Source: Streptococcaceae bacterium (GTDB taxonomy: Bacteria > Bacillota > Bacilli > Lactobacillales > Streptococcaceae). From it: DNA of 12,194 nt. Positions 5,007 through 11,713 of the stretch are shown here, piece by piece. Each line of letters begins with the position of its first letter. Positions within the stretch are counted from its first letter, which is position 1. The stretch is from the NCBI GenBank assembly GCA_031285105.1, contig JAITWV010000296.1:1-12194 (forward strand), read 5' to 3'. The notes below the pieces were generated by a model. It saw nothing but the letters and a program-made list of their open reading frames with translations, had not been told where the DNA came from and did no database searches. Both the position numbers and the translations under genes were made by a program.

Positions 5007-7300
5007 AAAAGTTAACGAATTTCCCTTTCATTTTTGTTGGTTTAATCACTTTTTCAACCTCAATTGTCGTTTTAAATTTTCAATTAGCAACTCTTCTTTT
5101 ATATATAGTCAGCCTATTGAGAATTTTAACTACCAAAAACAAGTTAGTCATCACCATCTGTCTAGCTTGTTCTTTGGTAATTGGGCTGATTTGCGTTCAT
5201 CAATTGCAGATTAGGCAAAAAAATAGAGCATTTGTTAAAAGTAATGAAATAATTAAGCAGGCTCAATTGAGGGTAGATGTAGACAGTATTAAAGTTTCTG
5301 GTGATTTTGTGACATTTACTGGCAAAATAGAACAAGGGCGAGTGTATGCTACTTATTCCTTGCAAACAAAAGAAGAACAAGATTATTTTCAAACGTTAAC
5401 CACTGGAGGAAGATTCCTTATTTCAGGCGAACTTTCTTTGGGGCAACAAGCACGGAATTTCGGCAATTTCGATTTTCGAAACTACCTTAAAAATAATCAA
5501 TATCTAGGTTCTTTAAAAGTCACAAATATTCATCAAATTTCACGAAATACCTCTTGGGACATTCAGCTTATCAGAAGAAAAATTCTCGTGCATATTGAAA
5601 AATCATTTCCTAGTCCTCTTAATCACTATATCTCAAGTTTATTATTCGGTTATCAATCAAAAGAATTTGATGAATCAAGAGAAATTTTTCAATCATTGGG
5701 ACTGGTGCATTTATTTTCCTTATCAGGTATGCAAATTGGCTTTTTTTTGTTAGGCTTCAAGAAAATTTTACTTCGTATAGGTGTGACAAATGAAACAAGC
5801 TTTTGGTTTTTATGTATTTTTAGCGTTTTATATCTGGGATTAGCAGGCTTTTCCATTTCCGTATTTCGGGCAATTTTGACGAAAATGTTTGAACAAACGA
5901 ATCGAAGGTTTTCATTAAGAATCTCGAATCAGTCTATTTTTGGCTTAGTCATTTTCATTTCTGTTATTTTTAGACCTTATTTATTTTTGACAACCTCAGG
6001 ACAGCTTTCTTATGCGATGGCATTTTTAATTAATTTTTTAGGAACAGCTTGTCGAATGTATCCTAAAAAGTGGCAGGCGCTTATCTTTAGTGTCGGTTTA
6101 TCACTTGGAATTTTACCACTTATTATTTGGCATTTTTATGAATGGAATCCTTTTTCAATTTTGTTTGGTGTGGTTTTTGTTCATTTATTTAAGAGAATTT
6201 TATTGCCACTTTTAACATATATACTTTTTATTCGTTTCATTTTACCGCTTAATTTTTTAAATGTTGGTTTCTTATTTTTTGAAAGAATACTAGAAGAAGT
6301 AGGTTCTGTTTTAGGTAATCATTGGACAACTGGTAAACCAACAAATTTGGGTATGTTTTTTTTGTTGATTGCAGTTGTTTATATGATTTATTTAGTGGAA
6401 AAAAAACAAATGAAGACAGTAGTTATTCCTATTTTTTGTCTTTTGCTAGTTATATTTTTTACGATAAAAAGACCAACAGGTGTAATAGCAATGGTTGATG
6501 TTGGACAAGGAGATAGCATTTTTATCCAAACCCCTTTTGCCAAAGAAACGACTTTAATTGATGTCGGTGGAAATATTTCATTTATGCCAAAAGAAAAATG
6601 GAGGCAAAAGAAACTAGGATCTAATGCAAGTAAGACGTTAATTCCATTTTTGAAAGCACGTGGAGTGAGAGTCGTTAATCATTTGTATTTAACTCATGCT
6701 GATTTTGATCATTATGGCGATGTATTGGAAGTAGCCAAAACGGTCAAAATCCAAAATGTTTATTTTCCACAAAAAGCACAAGAAAAGGAAAGTTTTAAAA
6801 AAGTATTAATGTTTATGCAAAAAAATGGTTCAAAATTACATCCATTACGAGCACCTAAAAAATTACATGAAGGTTATTTGCTATCTCCCATTTCACCAGT
6901 TGATGGACAAAATAATGATTCTTTAGTCATTTATCGTACATTTGGCAATCGCTCGTTTTTATTTGTTGGAGATGCTGAAAAAGAAGTAGAACATGAGATA
7001 GTTAAGCAATATCCAAGTTTGCAGATTGATATTTTAAAAGTTGGACATCATGGGAGTAAAACAAGCTCATCGCGTAAATTTATTGAGCAATTGCAACCTA
7101 AACTTGCTTTAATTAGCGCAGGTGTCAATAATCGATTTAAGCATCCAAGCCCTGAGACGATTGAATTATTTAAAGAAAAAGATATCCCAATTTTGAACAC
7201 GGCTGATTATTCGATGGTTTATTTTATTATTTCTCCATTTACGAATAAACTATCTCCTCCAAAATCCATAAAGTATGATAGGATAGAGCTAAAGAACTAG
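5003..7300 (+). CDS. comEC: ComEC/Rec2 family DNA internalisation channel
   Basis: A 765-residue polytopic membrane protein that carries single-stranded DNA across the membrane during natural transformation. The N-terminus has membrane helices (about 7-68), then a soluble domain (about 75-180) including ARNFGNFDFRNYL, as in ComEC N-terminal domains. The Competence domain runs from about 205 to 490 with many helices and the signature VHLFSLSGMQIG (235-246; usual form HLLAISGLH). The C-terminal metallo-beta-lactamase-like domain (about 491-750) has DVGQGDS (499-505), HADFDH (565-570), VGDA (655-658), GHHGS (681-685) and HPS (714-716), so the predicted nuclease ligands are kept. Length is normal and there is no frameshift. 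Translation is probably coupled to comEB through the 4-base overlap, as no clear ribosome binding site is seen. Confidence 0.96.
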   Translation: MKKLTNFPFIFVGLITFSTSIVVLNFQLATLLLYIVSLLRILTTKNKLVITICLACSLVIGLICVHQLQIRQKNRAFVKSNEIIKQAQLRVDVDSIKVSGDFVTFTGKIEQGRVYATYSLQTKEEQDYFQTLTTGGRFLISGELSLGQQARNFGNFDFRNYLKNNQYLGSLKVTNIHQISRNTSWDIQLIRRKILVHIEKSFPSPLNHYISSLLFGYQSKEFDESREIFQSLGLVHLFSLSGMQIGFFLLGFKKILLRIGVTNETSFWFLCIFSVLYLGLAGFSISVFRAILTKMFEQTNRRFSLRISNQSIFGLVIFISVIFRPYLFLTTSGQLSYAMAFLINFLGTACRMYPKKWQALIFSVGLSLGILPLIIWHFYEWNPFSILFGVVFVHLFKRILLPLLTYILFIRFILPLNFLNVGFLFFERILEEVGSVLGNHWTTGKPTNLGMFFLLIAVVYMIYLVEKKQMKTVVIPIFCLLLVIFFTIKRPTGVIAMVDVGQGDSIFIQTPFAKETTLIDVGGNISFMPKEKWRQKKLGSNASKTLIPFLKARGVRVVNHLYLTHADFDHYGDVLEVAKTVKIQNVYFPQKAQEKESFKKVLMFMQKNGSKLHPLRAPKKLHEGYLLSPISPVDGQNNDSLVIYRTFGNRSFLFVGDAEKEVEHEIVKQYPSLQIDILKVGHHGSKTSSSRKFIEQLQPKLALISAGVNNRFKHPSPETIELFKEKDIPILNTADYSMVYFIISPFTNKLSPPKSIKYDRIELKN

Positions 7301-7312
7301 TGTGAGGTACTT

Positions 7313-8335
7313 ATGTCAGTCCAAAAAGAATTACAAAAAATTAAATCAAAACAAATTGATCCTGTATATTTAATTTATGGAGAAGAAGATTATTTATTGA
7401 ATCAATTAACCACAGCACTTGAAAGATATGCACTACCTGACGGTATAGATGAAATGAGTCGTAGTATTTATGATTTAACGCAAACAAGTCTATCGCAAAT
7501 TATCATGGAAGCTAGAGAAATTCCTTTTTTCTCGGAAAAACGCTTAATATTTGCCAAAAATCCAACATTTCTAACGTCTAAAAAAACAACAAGTGGACCC
7601 AATCATAATTTAGATGAACTACTTGATTATCTAAAGTCCCCCTCAGATACAGCTATTTTGGTCTTTGTCGTTAACGGAGCAGTTGATGGTCGGTCAAAAG
7701 TGGTTAAAGCTTTGAAAAAGAATGCTTTAGTGATTGAAGCAAGTGAATTAAGACCAGAAGAAACCAGAAATTTTGTGCATCAATATTTGAAAAATGAACA
7801 AGCAATACTTAGTCCACAAGCACTGAATACTTTATTAGAGCGCACGAATTATTCCTTGAGTTTATCCATGCAAGAAGTTGAGAAGCTTTTATTGTTTTCT
7901 AAGAACATTTCTATTGAGGATGTTAGAAATCTAGTACCAAAATCACTTGAGCAAAATATTTTTGACTTATCGGAACATGTTTTACAAGGCAATGCAGATA
8001 AAGCTATCTTATTGATCGATGATTTATTGTTAAATGGGGAAAATATCATTGCATTAAATGGCATTCTTATTTCTAGAATACGCCTAATTCTTCAAACGCA
8101 AATATTAATGAAACAAAACTATCCACAAGGAAGAATCGCTGAAACATTGGGTGTGAAGCCTTATCCAGTCAAATTGGCGATGCAGCAAGCAAAAAGCTTT
8201 TCAACCAACTTATTAGTTTACATTTATGATCAACTAGTTGAAATGGATTATAAAATGAAAACAGGACAAATGGAGCAAAAATTAGTCTTTGAATTAACTA
8301 TTATCGACATTACAAATCGAATAAAAGTGAGGTAA
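7313..8335 (+). CDS. holA: DNA polymerase III subunit delta
   Basis: The 340-residue delta subunit opens the beta sliding clamp within the clamp loader during replication. Family traits are the N-terminal PVYLIYGEEDYLLNQL (about 18-33), where a degenerate ATPase fold begins, SEKRLIFAKNP (about 75-85), AILVFVVNGAVDGRSKVVKAL (near 114-134), and the C-terminal helical collar domain with NIFDLSEHVLQGN and the closing MEQKLVFELTIIDI. Length is typical. The ribosome binding site GTGAGG (7302-7307) precedes the ATG, which follows the comEC stop by 12 bases, so holA is the fourth gene of the com transcript, a common arrangement in Firmicutes. An essential gene in this position means com transcription cannot be fully silent unless an internal promoter exists. 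Confidence 0.95.
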   Translation: MSVQKELQKIKSKQIDPVYLIYGEEDYLLNQLTTALERYALPDGIDEMSRSIYDLTQTSLSQIIMEAREIPFFSEKRLIFAKNPTFLTSKKTTSGPNHNLDELLDYLKSPSDTAILVFVVNGAVDGRSKVVKALKKNALVIEASELRPEETRNFVHQYLKNEQAILSPQALNTLLERTNYSLSLSMQEVEKLLLFSKNISIEDVRNLVPKSLEQNIFDLSEHVLQGNADKAILLIDDLLLNGENIIALNGILISRIRLILQTQILMKQNYPQGRIAETLGVKPYPVKLAMQQAKSFSTNLLVYIYDQLVEMDYKMKTGQMEQKLVFELTIIDITNRIKVR

Positions 8336-8337
8336 TT

Positions 8338-8763
8338 ATGAAAGAAATTAAGGAGAATGCAACGAGTCTAGAAATTGAAACCATTTTATTAACTTGGCTT
8401 TCGTCGATTGTTAGCAATAATTTTAATTTAATTGTTGTGGATAGAAATCTTTTTTCAAAAAAGTTGACAGGTGAATATTTGGAAAAGCTGATTGAGTTAT
8501 TTACTGCTTTGAAGATTCAACACATCACATTAATTACTGAAGAATTTCAACAAGAAACGATTGAAAAAATTCAAAAACGTGCAAATTTATCTCTTGATAC
8601 TGAAATCAAACAATCTATTGAAAAATCTTGTTGGATTTCACTTTCAGGTACAGGTTTTCAATTTTCCAAACCTTTAATAGATATCTTTCAAGGTGAAGGC
8701 GGGCAAGTGGAATATTTGACGAATAAAAATTTACTTGAGATGTTAGAAGAGATTAGCAATTAA
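8338..8763 (+). CDS. Protein of unknown function, downstream of holA
   Basis: I do not recognise this 141-residue protein. It starts two bases after the holA stop, with GTGAGG (8327-8332) five bases before the ATG, so it is almost certainly co-transcribed with holA. It is soluble and mixed alpha/beta in appearance: a hydrophobic strand FNLIVVD (about 30-36), an amphipathic helix (about 40-58), a second strand HITLITEE (about 62-69), a helix rich in Gln, Glu and Lys, then WISLSGTGFQF (about 98-108), a short glycine segment GEGG and a C-terminal acidic helix LLEMLEEIS. No signal peptide, membrane segment, metal motif or cysteine pair is visible. Codon use and AT content match the neighbours, so recent transfer is not suggested. 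In many relatives rpsT sits beside holA; it is absent here. Confidence 0.8.
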   Translation: MKEIKENATSLEIETILLTWLSSIVSNNFNLIVVDRNLFSKKLTGEYLEKLIELFTALKIQHITLITEEFQQETIEKIQKRANLSLDTEIKQSIEKSCWISLSGTGFQFSKPLIDIFQGEGGQVEYLTNKNLLEMLEEISN

Positions 8764-8777
8764 TTGTTTCAGTATGC

Positions 8778-8806
8778 TAGACAATATGGTAAATTTTCGG
8801 TAAAAT
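8778..8806 (+). promoter_or_regulatory. Promoter of tig
   Basis: TAGACA (8778-8783), a 17-nt spacer and TAAAAT (8801-8806) form a good sigma-A promoter. A perfect 7-bp inverted repeat, CTAGACA (8777-8783) and TGTCTAG (8806-8812), brackets it and overlaps both boxes, which would suit an operator. The segment from the -10 box onward, TAAAATGTCTAGGT, matches the rpmE2 promoter at 13 of 14 bases. Confidence 0.75.
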
Positions 8807-8848
8807 GTCTAGGTATGTGAAATTTAAAAATTAAGGAGAGATCCAATT

Positions 8849-10132
8849 ATGTCAACATTCGAGAAAAACGGTTCTAAAGCAACAGTTAGCTTTACAATCT
8901 CTCAAGAAGAAATCAAACCTGCATTAACTGCAGCATTTAACAAAGTGAAAAAAAATCTTAACGTTCCTGGCTTCCGTAAAGGAAAAGTTAGCCGTTCAGT
9001 ATTTGATCGTATGTATGGTGAAGAGGCTTTATATGAAGAAGCTTTACAAGTAGCATTTCCAGTAGCTTACGAAAAAGCATTAGAAGAAGCAGGTATCTTA
9101 AATGACGTGATTGGTCAACCAGACATCACTTCATTAAACACTCCTAAAGGTTCTGATTGGGAAATCACTGTACAACAAGAATTAAAACCTGAAGTAACAT
9201 TAGGTCAATACAAAGACTTAGTAGTTGAAGCACAAGATACGACAGTAACAGATGAAGAAGTACAAGCACGTGTTGAAGCTGAGCGTTCTCGTCTTGCGGA
9301 CTTAGTAATCAAAGAAGACGAAGCTGCAGTTTTAGGTGACACTGTAGTAATCGATTTTGTAGGTTCAGTTGACGGTGTTGAATTTGAAGGTGGAGCTGGA
9401 ACAAACCATTCATTAGAATTAGGTTCAGGTTCATTCATTCCAGGTTTTGAAGAACAATTAGTTGGCACAAAAGCAGGTGACGAAGTTGAAGTAAACGTTA
9501 CTTTCCCGCAGGAGTACCAAGCAGAAGACTTAGCTGGTAAAGATGCTACTTTCAAAACAACTGTTCATGAAGTAAAAGCAAAAGAATTACCAGAATTAGA
9601 TGATGAATTTGCTAAAGATGTTGATGAAGAAATCGAAACATTAGACGAATTAAAAGCAAAATTCCGCGCTGAATTAGAAGCAAACAAAAAAGAAGCAGCA
9701 CAAGATGCACGTGATGAAGCGGCGATTCGTTTAGCTGTTGAAAATGCAACAATCGAAGAAATTCCACATTCAATGGTTCATGATGAAGTACACAACCAAA
9801 TGAACCAATTCTTCGCACAAATGCAACAACAAGGTATTTCACAAGAATTATACTACCAATTAACAGGTACAACTTCTGATGATTTACACAAACAATACGA
9901 AGAAACTGCTCAAGATCGCGTTCGTACGAACTTAGTAATTGAAGCAATCACAAAAGCAGAAAACTTTGAAGCAACTGAAGAAGAAGTAGAAAAAGAAGTA
10001 ACAGAATTGGCAGAAATGTACAACATGGACGTTAACCAAGTAAAACGTATGTTAACCCCAGAAATGTTGAAACATGATATTGCAATGAAAAAAGCTTTAG
10101 AATTAGTGACTTCAACAGTAAAAGATGCTTAA
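8849..10132 (+). CDS. tig: Trigger factor, ribosome-associated chaperone and peptidyl-prolyl isomerase
   Basis: A 427-residue chaperone that docks at the ribosomal exit tunnel and shields nascent chains. The N-terminal ribosome-binding domain (about 1-115) has the tail-binding signature GFRKGKVSR (41-49), where the proline of the common GFRxGxxP form is serine. The FKBP-type isomerase domain (about 160-245) has GDTVVIDFVGSVDG, SGSFIPGFEEQLVG and KTTVHEVKAKELPELDDEFA. The C-terminal helical arm domain (about 250-427) follows and is rich in Glu, Gln and Lys. Length is typical. AAGGAGAG (8833-8840) lies eight bases before the ATG. The gene has its own promoter and terminator. The tig-clpX-ysxC order is common in Firmicutes and links nascent-chain folding, unfolding/degradation and ribosome assembly. 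Confidence 0.98.
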   Translation: MSTFEKNGSKATVSFTISQEEIKPALTAAFNKVKKNLNVPGFRKGKVSRSVFDRMYGEEALYEEALQVAFPVAYEKALEEAGILNDVIGQPDITSLNTPKGSDWEITVQQELKPEVTLGQYKDLVVEAQDTTVTDEEVQARVEAERSRLADLVIKEDEAAVLGDTVVIDFVGSVDGVEFEGGAGTNHSLELGSGSFIPGFEEQLVGTKAGDEVEVNVTFPQEYQAEDLAGKDATFKTTVHEVKAKELPELDDEFAKDVDEEIETLDELKAKFRAELEANKKEAAQDARDEAAIRLAVENATIEEIPHSMVHDEVHNQMNQFFAQMQQQGISQELYYQLTGTTSDDLHKQYEETAQDRVRTNLVIEAITKAENFEATEEEVEKEVTELAEMYNMDVNQVKRMLTPEMLKHDIAMKKALELVTSTVKDA

Positions 10133-10149
10133 TTAATACAATTAATATC

Positions 10150-10182
10150 AAAGACTAGGATAAAAAATTCTAGTCTTTTTTC
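10150..10182 (+). terminator. Rho-independent terminator of tig
   Basis: AAAGACTAG (10150-10158) pairs perfectly with CTAGTCTTT (10170-10178) around an 11-nt AT-rich loop, followed by further T residues to 10181. It lies 17 bases past the tig stop. Confidence 0.92.
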
Positions 10183-10199
10183 TCATTTAACATCATAAA

Positions 10200-10229
10200 T
10201 TTACCGAAACGAAAAATATGTGGTAGAAT
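10200..10229 (+). promoter_or_regulatory. Promoter of clpX
   Basis: An extended -10 box, TG at 10221-10222 and TAGAAT at 10224-10229, has a weak -35 candidate TTTACC (10200-10205) 18 nt upstream. The decamer TTTACCGAAA (10200-10209) also occurs, inverted, in the tig promoter spacer. No CIRCE or CtsR-type repeat was seen. Confidence 0.65.
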
Positions 10230-10266
10230 AATATAAGGAATATTTTTAGAAAAGAGGAATCACCCA

Positions 10267-11508
10267 ATGTATGAAGATTCAACAGGAGGACAAATGGATG
10301 TTTTTTGTTCATTTTGCGGGAAATCTCAAGCGGAAGTACGTAAAATCATATCCGGTCCTGGTGTATATATTTGTAATGAATGTGTTGATTTATGTAAAGA
10401 AATTATGGATGAAGATTTTGAAGAAGAAATCTTGCGCGAATTATCAGACGTACCAAAACCACAAGAACTATTAAAAATCTTAAATGAATATGTAATTGGT
10501 CAAGATCGTGCGAAAAAAGCCTTATCAGTTGCCGTTTACAATCACTATAAACGCGTCAATCAATTATTAGATAGCGATGATGTAGAACTACAAAAATCAA
10601 ATATCTGTTTAATCGGGCCAACGGGTTCAGGAAAAACATTTTTAGCCCAAACTCTAGCGCGCTCATTAAACGTTCCATTTGCAATTGCGGATGCGACAAG
10701 TTTAACTGAAGCAGGTTATGTTGGTGAAGACGTTGAAAATATTTTACTTAAATTAATCACAGCAGCTGATTTTAACATCGAACGAGCAGAACGTGGCATT
10801 ATTTATATTGATGAAATTGACAAAATTGCGAAAAAAAGCGAAAATGTTTCAATCACACGTGATGTTTCAGGTGAGGGAGTACAGCAAGCACTACTTAAAA
10901 TCCTAGAAGGAACTGTTGCCAATGTTCCACCACAAGGCGGTCGTAAACACCCACAACAAGAATTAATCGCTATTGATACAAAAAATATTTTGTTCATCGT
11001 CGGTGGTGCCTTTGATGGAATCGAACAAATGGTCAAAAACCGCATGGGTGACAAAGTAATTGGTTTTGGAGCAAGTCAAAATAAATTAGCTGAAGATGAA
11101 AGTGCGATGCAACACATTATCCCAGAAGATTTATTAAAATTTGGTTTAATCCCAGAATTTATCGGACGTTTACCAGTGATGGCGGCCTTAGAAAAATTAA
11201 CAGTGCCAGATTTGGTGCGTATTTTAAGTGAGCCAAAAAATGCGTTAGTCAAACAATACCAAAAATTACTAAGTTTTGACGACACAGCATTAGAATTTAC
11301 ACAAGAAGCACTTGAAGCCATTGCCGCAAAAGCCATTGAACGAAATACGGGGGCACGTGGTTTGCGTTCAATTATTGAAGATGTGATGCTTGATGTGATG
11401 TTTGATGTGCCAAGTAATGAACAAATTGAAAAAGTCATCATTACCGAAGAGTCAATTTCGCAAGGAAAACAGCCGACGATTATTTATGCTGTCGATAAAG
11501 CTAGTTAA
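10267..11508 (+). CDS. clpX: ATP-dependent Clp protease ATP-binding subunit ClpX
   Basis: This 413-residue AAA+ unfoldase forms hexamers that recognise substrates, unfold them and feed them to ClpP. The N-terminal zinc-binding domain has Cys14, Cys17, Cys36 and Cys39 (CSFC and CNEC). The AAA+ core has Walker A GPTGSGKT (117-124), pore loop GYVG (150-153), Walker B IIYIDE (178-183), the RKH pore loop (226-228), the ClpP-binding IGF loop (265-267) and sensor 2 GAR (362-364). All key residues are present and the length is typical. The ATG at 10267 has GAGG nine bases upstream. A second in-frame ATG at 10294 has a stronger AGGAGG only four bases before it and would remove nine residues while leaving the zinc domain whole. 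The gene has its own promoter. A palindromic element follows about eight bases after the stop. Confidence 0.98.
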   Translation: MYEDSTGGQMDVFCSFCGKSQAEVRKIISGPGVYICNECVDLCKEIMDEDFEEEILRELSDVPKPQELLKILNEYVIGQDRAKKALSVAVYNHYKRVNQLLDSDDVELQKSNICLIGPTGSGKTFLAQTLARSLNVPFAIADATSLTEAGYVGEDVENILLKLITAADFNIERAERGIIYIDEIDKIAKKSENVSITRDVSGEGVQQALLKILEGTVANVPPQGGRKHPQQELIAIDTKNILFIVGGAFDGIEQMVKNRMGDKVIGFGASQNKLAEDESAMQHIIPEDLLKFGLIPEFIGRLPVMAALEKLTVPDLVRILSEPKNALVKQYQKLLSFDDTALEFTQEALEAIAAKAIERNTGARGLRSIIEDVMLDVMFDVPSNEQIEKVIITEESISQGKQPTIIYAVDKAS

Positions 11509-11516
11509 TTTCATTA

Positions 11517-11688
11517 TTGGGGTTAGGTCAAAAAATGATTTATTATTTATTTTACGAACGTTGAAGGAAGAAAATCCCCAAATTCCATCATCAAAGATGG
11601 AATTTGGGGATTTTCCGTTATTAAAGATTGAATTTGCTCTTTAACGTTCGCAAAATTTAGCGCATTAAAAGTTTTGTCCCACCCTCAA
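11517..11688. repeat. 172-bp palindromic intergenic element, candidate miniature mobile repeat of enterococcal type
   Basis: The two 46-nt ends, 11517-11562 and the reverse complement of 11643-11688, have equal length and match at both extremities: TTGGGGTTAGGTCAAAA against TTGAGGGTGGGACAAAA at the outside, and TTTTACGAACGTT against TTTTGCGAACGTT on the inside, with a diverged centre. Between them lies a nested structure: an outer stem (11555-11567 with 11638-11650, two wobbles), a perfect 19-bp inner stem (11571-11589 with 11596-11614) and an asymmetric single-stranded stretch of about 23 nt. No transposase or credible coding frame is present. Size and nested palindromes resemble the roughly 170-bp EFAR elements described in Enterococcus faecalis, as I recall them; I could not compare sequences. 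It fills almost the whole clpX-ysxC gap. Confidence 0.7.
11571..11614 (+). terminator. Perfect 19-bp hairpin after clpX, likely terminator or attenuator
   Basis: AAAATCCCCAAATTCCATC pairs without mismatch with 11596-11614 around the 6-nt loop ATCAAA. The 3' arm ends in TTTT, followed by CC and then TTATT, so it is a plausible though imperfect intrinsic terminator for clpX in either direction. It is the core of the larger palindromic element. No other terminator exists between clpX and ysxC. Confidence 0.6.
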
Positions 11689-11713
11689 TTATTTTTTTGT
11701 AAAGGGGAAGAAT

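Noticed and set aside
8969..8995. Loss of the proline in the trigger factor ribosome-binding signature as a functional defect
   Set aside because: GFRKGK is intact and, as far as I recall, serine at this position is normal in enterococcal trigger factors.
9205..9947. Open frames of 111 and 116 codons on the minus strand inside tig
   Set aside because: They are antisense shadows of a highly expressed gene with biased codons; their Ser/Thr/Pro-rich or Leu-rich composition is typical of such shadows.
10183..10266. CtsR or HrcA (CIRCE) operator before clpX
   Set aside because: No GGTCAAA heptad repeat and no TTAGCACTC inverted repeat are present.
11402..11644. An 80-codon open frame crossing the end of clpX into the intergenic gap
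   Set aside because: It lies in another frame over the clpX end and then runs through the palindromic element; it has no ribosome binding site and no family-like sequence.
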